Assembly: GCA_029817715.1 (NCBI GenBank)
Contig: JARUPY010000371.1
Span: 1-64,000, forward strand
Direction of reading: 5' to 3'
Source: Melastoma dodecandrum
Taxonomy: Eukaryota > Streptophyta > Magnoliopsida > Myrtales > Melastomataceae
Length of the DNA stretch: 64,000 bases
Shown here: piece after piece, positions 44,475 to 52,436 of the stretch
Position numbering within the stretch: the first letter of the stretch is position 1
How the letters are laid out: each line of letters starts with the position of its first letter
The notes under the pieces: model-generated
Databases searched by the model: none
The model's input: only the letters and a program-made list of their open reading frames with translations
Told to the model about the DNA's origin: nothing
Translations under genes and position numbers: made by a program

Positions 44475-44480
44475 TAAATA
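44475..44480 (+). promoter_or_regulatory. Late promoter TAAATA, leaderless type
   Basis: TAAATA ends 4 nt before ATG 44485. Confidence 0.62.
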
Positions 44481-44484
44481 CGGG

Positions 44485-45207
44485 ATGCGCATCGCCGACA
44501 TCCTCAAGCAGCCTCCTCACACCTGCCAAACGCCCGGCGCCCAGTTCCACATCAAAGTGTCGGCCGACAAGCTAGGCGCGATCGTCGATCTACCGAAGGA
44601 GATCAGCCTCGATATCGACGAGGACGACGCGCAGGATATCGAGGACCAGCTTCACAACGCTTTAGAGGCGGCCATCAAAGAGATCGTCGCCGAGTACGAT
44701 CCCGAGGCGAAGGCTCATTGGGCCGCGTCCGCTGCACGAGATAGCGGCTCTCGACACAAGGTTGTCGCGGAGAGCGACGCCGAGACTGTCTACTACCACG
44801 GTTCGCGCCGTTCCTTACGAAAGGGGACCGTCCTCAAGCCTCAGAAACGAGGCTACGTCCAGGCTGCCGACGATGACGAGACATTGCGCGTCGAGCAGTT
44901 CCTTGAGGCTCACCGCCCATCTGGGGCCATTTCTCGGTACAATGCGGTGTTCATGGTCGTCGATCCCTCGATCATCGAGCAGGTCGGCGGCTACGAGGAC
45001 AATATCTACATCGTCGAGCCGCAGGGTCCGGTGACAGAATGCGACGTGCACTGGCACAGCATGCTTTACGACGAGGCTTGGCAGGGTGAGCTTGGCTCAC
45101 CCGAGCACATCAAGATGGCGAAGGCGTACTGGTCGGCTACGCCAAGCCCGCGACCGGCGTTCGAGTACTTGGCAGCCGCTGCGGTAGTCGAAGACATTCT
45201 GCTGTAG
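44485..45207 (+). CDS. Arr-like ADP-ribosyltransferase domain protein, 240 aa
   Basis: Leader MRIADILKQPPHTC, a helical N-terminal domain, then residues 100-200 resembling rifamycin ADP-ribosyltransferase (Arr): TVYYHGSRRSLRKGTVLKP (H105), AVFMVVDP and NIYIVEPQGPVTECD (Arr-type strand with D187). In Arr the H-Y-D triad modifies rifampicin. In a phage virion protein a host RNA polymerase or other target is more likely but unproven. Neighbour of another ADP-ribosyltransferase-like late gene. Confidence 0.68.
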   Translation: MRIADILKQPPHTCQTPGAQFHIKVSADKLGAIVDLPKEISLDIDEDDAQDIEDQLHNALEAAIKEIVAEYDPEAKAHWAASAARDSGSRHKVVAESDAETVYYHGSRRSLRKGTVLKPQKRGYVQAADDDETLRVEQFLEAHRPSGAISRYNAVFMVVDPSIIEQVGGYEDNIYIVEPQGPVTECDVHWHSMLYDEAWQGELGSPEHIKMAKAYWSATPSPRPAFEYLAAAAVVEDILL

Positions 45208-45222
45208 AACTTATCCACGCTA

Positions 45223-45684
45223 TCAGGCGTAGCTGGACATGTAATCCTCGAACTCTGCGCCGCTCATGAAAGGGTGTACGGCCAGCTCGGTCGCGATGAA
45301 ATCAAGCTGATCGGCAAAGTGTTCTTTGAGAAGAATGCTGGCGTATTCGTGACAGAGTTCGACGGAGCGAGCTTGCTTGTCTGGTTCGACGCCGTTATAG
45401 TCCAGTGCGTATTCAATCCACCAGACGTCAGATGTTGCTTCTTTCTCGGCGTCACCCTCAACACCGCTCATCTCGGTGGCGACGACACCACCCGCCAACA
45501 TGACGATCCACTCGAACATTTGGCTAGGGTGGGGTGGGACTACGAGCCTGACCTCCGAGAGGACTTCGCGATCCGGAATCAGACTTATATGCTCAACTTC
45601 GAACCCGAATTGATACGCACATATTGCGCGCCCGGCTTCGTGGTAGCAGTTTCTGATGAATGTGGGTGAAAGTGTGTTTTCCAT
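45223..45684 (-). CDS. Peptidase M41-like protein with altered zinc motif, 153 aa
   Basis: FIRNCYHEAGRAICAYQFGF aligns with the FtsH protease M41 motif HEAGHA, but the second His is Arg (residue 19), so the zinc site is broken. MLAGGVVATEM and EKEATSDVWWIEYALDYN match later M41 positions. No ATPase domain. Possibly a pseudo-protease that binds or blocks host FtsH. This is inference. Confidence 0.62.
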   Translation of the reverse strand: MENTLSPTFIRNCYHEAGRAICAYQFGFEVEHISLIPDREVLSEVRLVVPPHPSQMFEWIVMLAGGVVATEMSGVEGDAEKEATSDVWWIEYALDYNGVEPDKQARSVELCHEYASILLKEHFADQLDFIATELAVHPFMSGAEFEDYMSSYA

Positions 45685-45790
45685 TCCCCGAGGATGCGCT
45701 CAGTAAGATGCTGTCCTCAATATGGATTTCTTCTTCACAGGTCGTATTCCTTAGGCGACATTACGAACTTTTTAAGTTCGGCAGGCGCTT

Positions 45791-46447
45791 TCAGCTTAGA
45801 AATCCCCGAGCGGCATCGACGAACTTCCGCATCTCGATGCTGTACTCGGTCGTCGAGTACCTGATCTCTGGCGCATCCATCGCCTCGCTTTGATGGACGT
45901 AGTGGCTGCGATGGATGATCAGGCCATCCTTGGCGCGCGTGACGCGGATCGGCTTCTCGGGATATCCGGCCTGCTGATAGGCCTTGGCCGCGAAGTCAGG
46001 CATCTCGATCGTCTCGCCGACCGTCAGCTTCAGAATCTTGGCGACCTGATCGAGTGGGAATTCCGCCATGTGGTCGGGCCAGCGCACGTAGAGCAGGGTA
46101 GGGTACTTGCCGCTACCTCGCTCAGCCACGACGCGCTCAGCTTCGACCGGAGGATCGTTGGCGAGATCGTCGAAGGCGAACGGGCTTGGGGCCGTGGGCA
46201 CAGACGATGAGCCCGGAACGATGCTGCCTTGCTTCGAGAGGACATCGTAGGCTGCGTTGATCTCCTGGGTCTGATCGGTGCTGCCGCCCGCGTCGGGATG
46301 GCTCGTCTTGATGATCTGGTTGCGCACGGCCTTGAGGCCCTTCTGCGCGATCGTGGCGTCATCGCCGCCGTGCTGCGCGAAGATCGCCTTCGCCTGCTGC
46401 ACGGTCATTTCTTCGACGAGATCAATCAGGGTTCGCATGGTGCTCAT
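45791..46447 (-). CDS. J-domain (DnaJ-like) protein, 218 aa
   Basis: Leaderless late gene with leader MSTMRTLIDLVEEMT. Residues 30-72 are a compact J-domain: LKAVRNQIIKTSHPDAGGST with the HPD motif at 50-52, then INAAYDVLSKQ. The C-terminal 100 residues are an unknown alpha/beta domain. J-domains activate host DnaK. A head-packaged J-protein would act early in infection (inference). Confidence 0.75.
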   Translation of the reverse strand: MSTMRTLIDLVEEMTVQQAKAIFAQHGGDDATIAQKGLKAVRNQIIKTSHPDAGGSTDQTQEINAAYDVLSKQGSIVPGSSSVPTAPSPFAFDDLANDPPVEAERVVAERGSGKYPTLLYVRWPDHMAEFPLDQVAKILKLTVGETIEMPDFAAKAYQQAGYPEKPIRVTRAKDGLIIHRSHYVHQSEAMDAPEIRYSTTEYSIEMRKFVDAARGFLS

Positions 46448-46451
46448 GCGG

Positions 46452-46457
46452 TATTTA
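46452..46457 (-). promoter_or_regulatory. Late promoter TAAATA, leaderless type
   Basis: Minus-strand TAAATA (46457-46452), CCGC, then ATG 46447. Confidence 0.62.
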
Positions 46458-46477
46458 GGCGGGCTCCCGCGAGTCGA

Positions 46478-46786
46478 TCACGACCGCATCTGACACGATC
46501 CGAGGATCGCGCAGCCCCGCAGCTCGCAATTCTTCGAGCCGCATTCTAGATGGCCGCTGCGTGGCACGTAGTACTGGCCCGCAGGCGGATAGCCAGACAC
46601 CCTTGCGAGAGCGACCGGCCTGGGCCGCATCTGTGCCCTTCGGTTGAGCCACTTCCCCGCAAGGTCGATGCATCCGATCGCCAAGCCGATCGCCCCCAAG
46701 AACGCAACGAAGAGGAAGGTTCCAACGCAGATGCCCGCTCCGATGTCATCAAAGCCAGTGAGCCATTCGGCGAACCGCATCATCAT
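46478..46786 (-). CDS. Membrane protein with Cys-rich tail, 102 aa
   Basis: Starts MMMRFAEWLTGFDDIGAGIC. One to two membrane helices (FLFVAFLGAIGLAIGCIDL), then ECGSKNCELRGCAILGSCQM. Preceded by an operator promoter at 46832-46867. Function unknown. Confidence 0.6.
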   Translation of the reverse strand: MMMRFAEWLTGFDDIGAGICVGTFLFVAFLGAIGLAIGCIDLAGKWLNRRAQMRPRPVALARVSGYPPAGQYYVPRSGHLECGSKNCELRGCAILGSCQMRS

Positions 46787-46831
46787 CGATCGCTATCCTT
46801 GTCGAGAGCACGCAGGTACGGTGCCTGTTGA

Positions 46832-46867
46832 ACGAGTACTCGTCGCAAATCTGACGATGAGCGTCAA
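46832..46867 (-). promoter_or_regulatory. Operator promoter
   Basis: Minus strand: TTGACG (46867-46862), about 17 nt, then the perfect palindrome ACGAGTACTCGT (46843-46832) covering the -10 position. Confidence 0.58.
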
Positions 46868-46957
46868 CGGCGACATGTTTCGTCTGTCCCTTCTCTATGA
46901 AAACATCGCCTTGGTTGACTATCGGCTAATCTGTGCTATATTTCCATGCCGTTTTGA

Positions 46958-47947
46958 ATGGAACCGAAATATATGCGTTCGCATTGGGGCGATCTGCGAA
47001 AAGCGGTGGCTCGTGGCAGCATCGCTGTCATCGAGAGCAGCACTGCCGCCTCTATATACACCGATCATAAGTCTTTCTCGAAGGAAGAATTTGAGAGCTT
47101 CATCGTCGGCATCGAGAGCACGCCGCGATACCTCATCGAAGAAGATGTTCTCGATCTTTCGTTTTCCAATGAAGCGTTTCGCTCGGTCGTGGATATGATT
47201 ATCTGCGGGGTGTTCCGACTGCCGTATCCATCGGTGATCGTCGAGTACAACGTGGTGAATACCATCTACAGCATTCTCATCGAACAGTCCGAGGACGGCC
47301 ACAACCTGGAATTCCTTGCGGTGGGATCATACGACGATGGCGAAGGGCCTATGGCTCTCGCTTACCCGTGCAATGTGGGCTTCACATTGGATGATCTCGC
47401 GGTACTCGCGTCGATGAAAGCCGATCCTTCCGCTGCGTCCGCAGATGACGAGAAGCGTTTTACGTTTGCGTACGGCAGACCGCCTTACATGGCAGACGTC
47501 GAGAAGTCTCTGTGCTCGACGTCGAGCCCGCACCACATGCGGCGAGCCGTCACCGCTTTGATGGCCGTGATGGTCGGCGGGCAGGCCATCGGTATGCAGC
47601 ATATCGAATACAAGCCGCGCCCGGTGGAACGCCGCATGGCGGCGAAGAAGGGACGCAAGCTCTACCCATATACCGTCATCACGGTCGGCGGGGTCGTCTC
47701 GTCGGATGGCGAGACCGTCGAAAGCCTACCGGCCGATGGTGAGCACAAGACCCGAGCGGTGTTCCTCCGAAGGGGGCACAAGCGGCGCGTGGCGATCGGC
47801 CCTGGGCGAACCGGGCGCGTGTGGCGCTTCTTCAAGATGACCGTCGTCGGCACCCGGCCGGATGGCTATAAGCCGAACGTCCTGGAGATGCTCGCGGAGC
47901 GCGCGGCTCGCCCATACCTCAAGCGCAAGAAAAAGGAACTGGTATGA
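46958..47947 (+). CDS. Unknown phage protein, 329 aa
   Basis: ATG 46958 or 46973 (MRSHWGDLRKAVARGSIAVI). The C-terminal 90 residues contain LRRGHKRRVAIGPGRTGRVW and TVVGTRPDGY, a basic RGH...GPGR module frequent in phage proteins of unknown role. The middle part is alpha/beta. Confidence 0.7.
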   Translation: MEPKYMRSHWGDLRKAVARGSIAVIESSTAASIYTDHKSFSKEEFESFIVGIESTPRYLIEEDVLDLSFSNEAFRSVVDMIICGVFRLPYPSVIVEYNVVNTIYSILIEQSEDGHNLEFLAVGSYDDGEGPMALAYPCNVGFTLDDLAVLASMKADPSAASADDEKRFTFAYGRPPYMADVEKSLCSTSSPHHMRRAVTALMAVMVGGQAIGMQHIEYKPRPVERRMAAKKGRKLYPYTVITVGGVVSSDGETVESLPADGEHKTRAVFLRRGHKRRVAIGPGRTGRVWRFFKMTVVGTRPDGYKPNVLEMLAERAARPYLKRKKKELV

Positions 47948-48001
47948 TCACGTGCATCCCGAGATGATCGGGGTACTTCGTTTCGGGAGTACACTCGCCG
48001 A

Positions 48002-48007
48002 TAGATA
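48002..48007 (+). promoter_or_regulatory. Variant late promoter TAGATA, leaderless type
   Basis: TAGATA ends 4 nt before ATG 48012, the same geometry as the TAAATA leaderless promoters but with one base changed. Confidence 0.4.
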
Positions 48008-48011
48008 TCGT

Positions 48012-48461
48012 ATGCGAGATTGGATCAACATCATTCTGGAGAGCCTCTTGGCCGAAGGTCTTTTCAACTCAGGCGAGACGTTATGGGTCAACGCCAAGAC
48101 TAACGAGGTTATCGACGTCACTGAGGAGGGCGCGGCACATCATGCCGAGTTCATCCTCGACAATCCCGAGCGTCTCGGCATCAACGCCTCCAGCCGGGCC
48201 TATAAGAACATCCGCGACATGAACTACGAGGAGATCGTGTCCGATCCAGCGATCCGACGAGCTGCGTTCTCGAAGGGCTGGGTGCGCGCAAACTACAGGA
48301 AGGAGTCGGGCTGGCTCAACGTCGAGGCGGGAAGCGAAGGTGACGCCTACTTGGCGTGCCACATCCTGCTCGACCAGGGGCTCCCGATCAACACCCTCTA
48401 CATCGAAGGCGAGCTGGACGCGCTCAAGGGTGCAAAGCTCGCAAAATTCCTAGGCCGCTAA
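48012..48461 (+). CDS. Putative packaged late protein, 149 aa
   Basis: Leader MRDWINIILESLLAEG fits the capsid-targeting-like pattern. The body has AAFSKGWVRANYRKESGWLN and a helical C-terminus. No family recognised. Confidence 0.66.
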   Translation: MRDWINIILESLLAEGLFNSGETLWVNAKTNEVIDVTEEGAAHHAEFILDNPERLGINASSRAYKNIRDMNYEEIVSDPAIRRAAFSKGWVRANYRKESGWLNVEAGSEGDAYLACHILLDQGLPINTLYIEGELDALKGAKLAKFLGR

Positions 48462-48484
48462 ACTCAACGCGTTAAGTACGAACA

Positions 48485-48510
48485 TAAATAGCCTCGCACA
48501 ATTCAGTGCA
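48485..48510 (+). promoter_or_regulatory. Late promoter TAAATA plus leader hairpin
   Basis: TAAATA (48485-48490) followed by GCAC-AATTCA-GTGC (48496-48509). The start of the leader matches that of the methyltransferase gene at 15900. Confidence 0.55.
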
Positions 48511-48544
48511 CGAATGTCGCCCAGAGGGGTGTGAGGATATTCAA

Positions 48545-48886
48545 ATGAGTGAGTCCACAAAGTTTATATTGATAAAGCATGGCGCGGGTACTTGTGCCGC
48601 AAGCAGCGCTGACATCGTCGCCACGCGGTTGAACAAGATCGAAGGCGTCGTCGCCGCAGCCGTCCCGGCCGAATTCGAGTACGAGGTCATGGACATCGAC
48701 CAGCGCCAGACACGCCGCGTCTTCTATGTCGACGTCGGCGACATGCCTCCCGCAAAGTGTCAGGAACACATCGACCAGTTGATTGAGAAGTTCTCGCCCT
48801 CGAAGCCGAATGAGGACGTAGCCGACTACTATCTTCCAGTCAGGCAGGGCCAGAAGCTTTCGAAGATCGAGGTCATTCAGGAGTAA
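48545..48886 (+). CDS. Portal-segment homologue, 113 aa
   Basis: ATG 48545 with RBS GTGAGGA. Residues 57-75 read TRRVFYVDVGDMPPAKCQEH, nearly identical to the portal motif RRVFYIDVGDMPPPQKA at about 7117-7170, and the following helix (IDQLIEKFS) also matches in character. The N-terminal 50 residues end EFEYEVMDIDQRQ. It has its own late promoter and terminator. A stand-alone fragment of gp20 may assemble with, or compete for, the portal. Confidence 0.72.
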   Translation: MSESTKFILIKHGAGTCAASSADIVATRLNKIEGVVAAAVPAEFEYEVMDIDQRQTRRVFYVDVGDMPPAKCQEHIDQLIEKFSPSKPNEDVADYYLPVRQGQKLSKIEVIQE

Positions 48887-48892
48887 GATCGA

Positions 48893-48916
48893 GGGCGCCA
48901 GATTGGCGCCCTTTTT
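48893..48916 (+). terminator. Rho-independent terminator
   Basis: GGGCGCCA-GAT-TGGCGCCC followed by five T. Confidence 0.93.
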
Positions 48917-48986
48917 CCATGGTACTTCCCAGTAATTGAAAATCGTGTTACGTATAGTCCTCGACATTGTTGATGAGGATTACGGA

Positions 48987-49352
48987 ATGCCTGGGCTGAG
49001 ATTCGTGTTGACGATCGCCGTCGCGCTCTTCGCGACACCCTGTTTCGCGCGTCCGGCGACGCACGCCGACGTCGCCGCCTACATGGTAGCGCTCAAGCGC
49101 AACACCGATCTCGCCTACCGCACCTGCACGTTCATGTCGCTCGACCCTGCCGTGCAGAATCACTGCCTCGCGGAGTACACGCTGCCGTGGAACCGCGTCT
49201 GGCGCGAAGAGCACCACGTGACGTTCAGCCCGCAGCAGGAGGCCGAGATCGCGCATCGCGTGACGGCTCTAGGCGCTCGCAAGGAGCGCAACAGACCCGC
49301 TATCGCCGCGAAGTCCTACACGGTCAGGCAGCAGGCAGGCTGGGATCGCTGA
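48987..49352 (+). CDS. Exported protein (Sec signal), 121 aa
   Basis: MPGLRFVLTIAVALFATPCF then ARPATHADV: a basic start, hydrophobic core and Ala-X-Ala-like cleavage. Mature part is helical with two Cys (CTFMSLDPAVQNHC) that could form a disulfide. Function unknown. Confidence 0.72.
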   Translation: MPGLRFVLTIAVALFATPCFARPATHADVAAYMVALKRNTDLAYRTCTFMSLDPAVQNHCLAEYTLPWNRVWREEHHVTFSPQQEAEIAHRVTALGARKERNRPAIAAKSYTVRQQAGWDR

Positions 49353-49358
49353 TCTCGC

Positions 49359-49592
49359 CTAGTACCACTTCACGTCCTTTATGTCCTCGGGCAACCCATC
49401 GCCTCGCCCGAGGCGTTCATCCAGCCAATCGATATCGGGCTCCTTGACCTCGAAGGTGAAGGGCTGAGCCTTTACCAGCGCGTTACCTAGGTAGTCTGCG
49501 TCGATGTCGTCATTGCCTTCGTGATCGAGCTTCCCGTTGATGTAGAGGCCTTCCCAATCGAGGCCGCCGCGTACGTAGACGACGGTGTTCAT
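49359..49592 (-). CDS. Unknown protein, 77 aa
   Basis: Starts MNTVVYVRGGLDWEGLYING, beta-rich, acidic (DHEGNDDIDADYLG), ends DIKDVKWY. No family recognised. Confidence 0.66.
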   Translation of the reverse strand: MNTVVYVRGGLDWEGLYINGKLDHEGNDDIDADYLGNALVKAQPFTFEVKEPDIDWLDERLGRGDGLPEDIKDVKWY

Positions 49593-49594
49593 CG

Positions 49595-49897
49595 CTATGT
49601 CCTTATTGGCTCGCCGACCTCGATCTTGTCGATCTCGGGATATCTGATGGTGGAGGGGATACCATAGGATGGCGGCGTGACGTCTAAACGGTCCTCAGCG
49701 AGGCGTGTAATGGGGCCGGTGACCTGCCCATCCCCAAGATAGGAGATTGTCACGGTCTGATGCTGGATGCCGCTCAGGAAGGCTTTGTAGGCAACGTTGA
49801 TGTCATCGAGTGCTTCCATTGGAGCGTCTTTAGGAAGCATATCGACGCAATGGAACCATCCCTTGATGAGGTCCTCATCGGTGAAGACGGTGGTCAT
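49595..49897 (-). CDS. Unknown protein, 100 aa
   Basis: ATG 49897, MTTVFTDEDLIKGWFHCVDM. C-terminal beta region (TVTISYLGDGQVTGPITRL). Immediately upstream of 49359-49592. No family recognised. Confidence 0.64.
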   Translation of the reverse strand: MTTVFTDEDLIKGWFHCVDMLPKDAPMEALDDINVAYKAFLSGIQHQTVTISYLGDGQVTGPITRLAEDRLDVTPPSYGIPSTIRYPEIDKIEVGEPIRT

Positions 49898-49916
49898 GCG
49901 AAACGTTCCATCCAAG

Positions 49917-50438
49917 CTAGGCCAGATGTCCCTGAGCGAAGAATACGATGAAGCCCATGACAGGCGACTCAACGACTGGGTCGTGGACTATACCGGATGG
50001 CATTGCGGGAATATGCAACGACGCGTATTCGTTGGCGGCGCGCAGCTCGGCCGCCATTTTGGCCGCAATCGCTTCGACTGTCGCCGTCTCACTTCGCTCG
50101 TCGAGACGTCCTTTCGTAGCGGCTTCAAAACGCCAAAAGGCATGGTACCTCCGCGTCCGGATCGTCTTCATGTCGACCTCGTCGTCGAGATTGACCATAG
50201 CCAGCACGTCCGGATGGTTCGCCAGGAGCGTGCGGTTGACGATAAGCCAAGACTTCAGATGCGAATCGCTGGGATACCGAAAGTCGGTGAGCCTCTTCTC
50301 CAGACGCTTCTCGATGACCGCCATAGCGTCGTCGAGACTGGGCGCAGGAGATGTCGCAGCCGTGGCCGTTTTAGAGGCGATCGTGAGCGCAGCACCGGCG
50401 GCTGCTGCGATCCTCATCATGTCACGGCGAGTCGTCAT
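49917..50438 (-). CDS. Tat-signal exported protein, 173 aa
   Basis: MTTRRDMMRIAAAAGAALTI then ASKTATAATS: twin-arginine leader with likely cleavage after ATA. Mature part helical (AMAVIEKRLEKRLTDF, ATVEAIAAKMAAELRAANEY) and a C-terminal hydrophobic stretch (GFIVFFAQGHLA). Unrelated to the WW family. A weak operator-like AACGAGGG lies upstream. Confidence 0.74.
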   Translation of the reverse strand: MTTRRDMMRIAAAAGAALTIASKTATAATSPAPSLDDAMAVIEKRLEKRLTDFRYPSDSHLKSWLIVNRTLLANHPDVLAMVNLDDEVDMKTIRTRRYHAFWRFEAATKGRLDERSETATVEAIAAKMAAELRAANEYASLHIPAMPSGIVHDPVVESPVMGFIVFFAQGHLA

Positions 50439-50531
50439 GGGCTTATCCTCAAGGTCAAAAGCTCACCTGCACTATCCCTCGTTTAAAATCAAGGTAGACT
50501 CCCGATGCTCGTTTCTGCACCTATCCGGCAA

Positions 50532-50537
50532 TAAATA
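50532..50537 (+). promoter_or_regulatory. Late promoter TAAATA, leaderless type
   Basis: TAAATA ends 4 nt before ATG 50542. Confidence 0.62.
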
Positions 50538-50541
50538 TCGA

Positions 50542-51216
50542 ATGCGCAACTTCATGAACATCGTCACTTTGCACGAAGATGCCGACGCAGTCGACGCCAT
50601 CCAGAACAAGATTACAGACTACGATGCTTCCGGAATGGCGCCTGACTTCGAGGTTCTCCAGCATGATCCTGCAACCCATAGCGCTTTGCGTCCGCTCGCC
50701 GTTCTTGTGCATCCTGGCGACATGATCGAGTCGCCGGATGGTTGGGACGCTGGCTATAGCGAAGTTGCCGAATATGGTCGCTCCAACCAGGAGGGCACGG
50801 CGGATGAGATACGACAGCTCCAGTCTCTAGGGTATGACTTCGTGGTGCTCAATCGGGCGTCGTGCAGCCAGTTCGGTGAATATCGCGACAACATCTCAGA
50901 CGATCTCCGCATGGAAATTGAGACGATCTGGCATGATCACACGACGCTCTTCGGTGATGATCTCGACGCAGCGGCGAAATGGATTATCGCGAACTGCCAC
51001 GTGATGGAGAGGCCGATGATCTACATGCTGGGCGCGTACGCCGACGTGGATACCGGTTGCCTCACAGCCGTCGCCAAGGCGTTCATGCACGTGATCGGTC
51101 CGGACCGCATCACGGTCTCGCCGAGCAGCCCGGCAGGCAACGATCCTCACATGCTGGTGTGGCGCCCGAAAGGACCTGTCCAGCACGGGAAGGTGCGCTA
51201 CAAGCCTGCCCTCTAA
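50542..51216 (+). CDS. Putative packaged late protein, 224 aa
   Basis: Leader MRNFMNIVTLHEDADAVDAI. Mixed alpha/beta body (SLGYDFVVLNRASCSQFGEY, RPMIYMLGAYADVDTGCLTA) and basic end. The much longer open frame upstream (from 49948) is the antisense of the Tat gene and is not used. No family recognised. Confidence 0.7.
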   Translation: MRNFMNIVTLHEDADAVDAIQNKITDYDASGMAPDFEVLQHDPATHSALRPLAVLVHPGDMIESPDGWDAGYSEVAEYGRSNQEGTADEIRQLQSLGYDFVVLNRASCSQFGEYRDNISDDLRMEIETIWHDHTTLFGDDLDAAAKWIIANCHVMERPMIYMLGAYADVDTGCLTAVAKAFMHVIGPDRITVSPSSPAGNDPHMLVWRPKGPVQHGKVRYKPAL

Positions 51217-51221
51217 ACCGC

Positions 51222-51515
51222 TCAGCTCTCGACGATGCGCAGACCATGCGGATTCGGACGGTCGCGTTCGAACCTTGTCTTGGTGAGCTTCGTGTAGTCC
51301 CAGCCTTCGACTTCGGAAGCTTCGACTTCGACCGTGTAGCCGAGATGGTCGGCCATCCTTTGGATGACCTCGCGATTCTCGACGCGCGTCGTCTCCTCGA
51401 TCGGCGTCTCGGAGTGCGACATCCTCGACCAGAGAATTCCGGCGCCGAACCCGTGCGTGAAGCTCGGGCTCGGATCGGGGAAGGCGACGATGAGTTGGTG
51501 TTCGCCCTCGCTCAT
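51222..51515 (-). CDS. Unknown protein, 97 aa
   Basis: ATG 51515 with RBS TAAGGA, MSEGEHQLIVAFPDPSPSFT. Contains GAGILWSRM and TRVENREVIQRMADHLGY. The upstream extension in this frame is basic low-complexity and antisense to the Tat gene end. Confidence 0.62.
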   Translation of the reverse strand: MSEGEHQLIVAFPDPSPSFTHGFGAGILWSRMSHSETPIEETTRVENREVIQRMADHLGYTVEVEASEVEGWDYTKLTKTRFERDRPNPHGLRIVES

Positions 51516-51519
51516 GTCC

Positions 51520-52056
51520 TTAGCCCACGGAGGCGACAAAACGTCCAATGTCGTCGATCGACGCGATCTTGGCTTCTTCCCTCGCCTTTTCTCGGGCGAT
51601 CTCTTCAAGATTGAACCTGTCGATCGCTAGCTTATGGCGAGCACCAAATTCTCTTATGATCGCGGCAACGGAGGTTTTGTTTCGTATCACCACGTGATGA
51701 TCGTGGCCCACGATGAAATACGCCGGGTCCTTTGGGACCGTCGTGAAACATATGGTTATATGTGCCGATGGATCACGAGTAAGCCGTACCTGAATCTGCG
51801 GCTTTGCATCGCCATTTTCTTCATTGTAGTAGGCTGTATTGTTGCAGAAATTCCAGCCTTGCGGATCGCGTCGATGCAGCTCGATGACGTGGTCAACTAG
51901 CCTCTTGCTCGTTTCGTCCTCAGCATAGACCTTATCATCGGATGGCAGGGTGGCTGGTAGCTTCTCTGCGGCGATCGCAGGAGCGGCGACGGCTGCTGAA
52001 GCGGCCGTAAGGGCGACCGCGCCAGAAAGGGTATCGCGACGCGTAATTCCCGACAT
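51520..52056 (-). CDS. Tat-signal exported protein, 178 aa
   Basis: MSGITRRDTLSGAVALTAAS then AAVAAPAIAAE: classic Tat leader with AxA cleavage near residue 31. Mature part has RLVDHVIELHRRDPQGWNFC, VRLTRDPSAHITICF and FIVGHDHHVVIRNK. RBS GGAGG. Operator promoter at 52083-52111. Function unknown. Confidence 0.78.
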   Translation of the reverse strand: MSGITRRDTLSGAVALTAASAAVAAPAIAAEKLPATLPSDDKVYAEDETSKRLVDHVIELHRRDPQGWNFCNNTAYYNEENGDAKPQIQVRLTRDPSAHITICFTTVPKDPAYFIVGHDHHVVIRNKTSVAAIIREFGARHKLAIDRFNLEEIAREKAREEAKIASIDDIGRFVASVG

Positions 52057-52082
52057 ACTGACCTCCAGAGTTTGAATGGAAC

Positions 52083-52111
52083 TCTTTCGACGAGTTTTCG
52101 TCGCCGATCAA
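52083..52111 (-). promoter_or_regulatory. Operator promoter
   Basis: Minus strand: TTGATC (52111-52106), 17-nt spacer containing palindrome GACGAAAACTCGTC (52102-52089), GAAAGA (52088-52083). Confidence 0.58.
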
Positions 52112-52114
52112 GTC

Positions 52115-52396
52115 CTAAGCATACTCTCGCTCCAGATTGGCGAGGAGGCCGAAGCTGTCGCGGCCGTCATCGGCGTCGAAGAATCCGATGTAGGCCCGAT
52201 CGATGTCCTCGAAGCTCCAGCCCTGGTCGCCTGCCCACAGACCAAGTGCCTCGCGAACGTGGGCAAGGCATACCCTGACGGACGAGATGTCTTCCACGGC
52301 TCTCTCAAAGTCGACGTAGGCCTGGGCGCAGTTGTCGCGGACCTGAAGAAGGGAGAGCCAGTCCTTACTATTGATTTTTACGAAATAGAATTGCAT
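52115..52396 (-). CDS. Unknown protein, 93 aa
   Basis: Starts MQFYFVKINSKDWLSLLQVR, then helices (FERAVEDISSVRVCLAHVRE) and acidic FEDIDRAYIGFFDADDGRD. No family recognised. Confidence 0.64.
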   Translation of the reverse strand: MQFYFVKINSKDWLSLLQVRDNCAQAYVDFERAVEDISSVRVCLAHVREALGLWAGDQGWSFEDIDRAYIGFFDADDGRDSFGLLANLEREYA

Positions 52397-52436
52397 GCCG
52401 ACACCTTAGTCGTCGACATGCTCGATCTGCAATATT

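Noticed and set aside
49948..50541. Long open frame upstream of the late gene at 50542
   Set aside because: It is the antisense of the Tat gene 49917-50438, and the TAAATA-ATG arrangement at 50532-50544 marks the real start.
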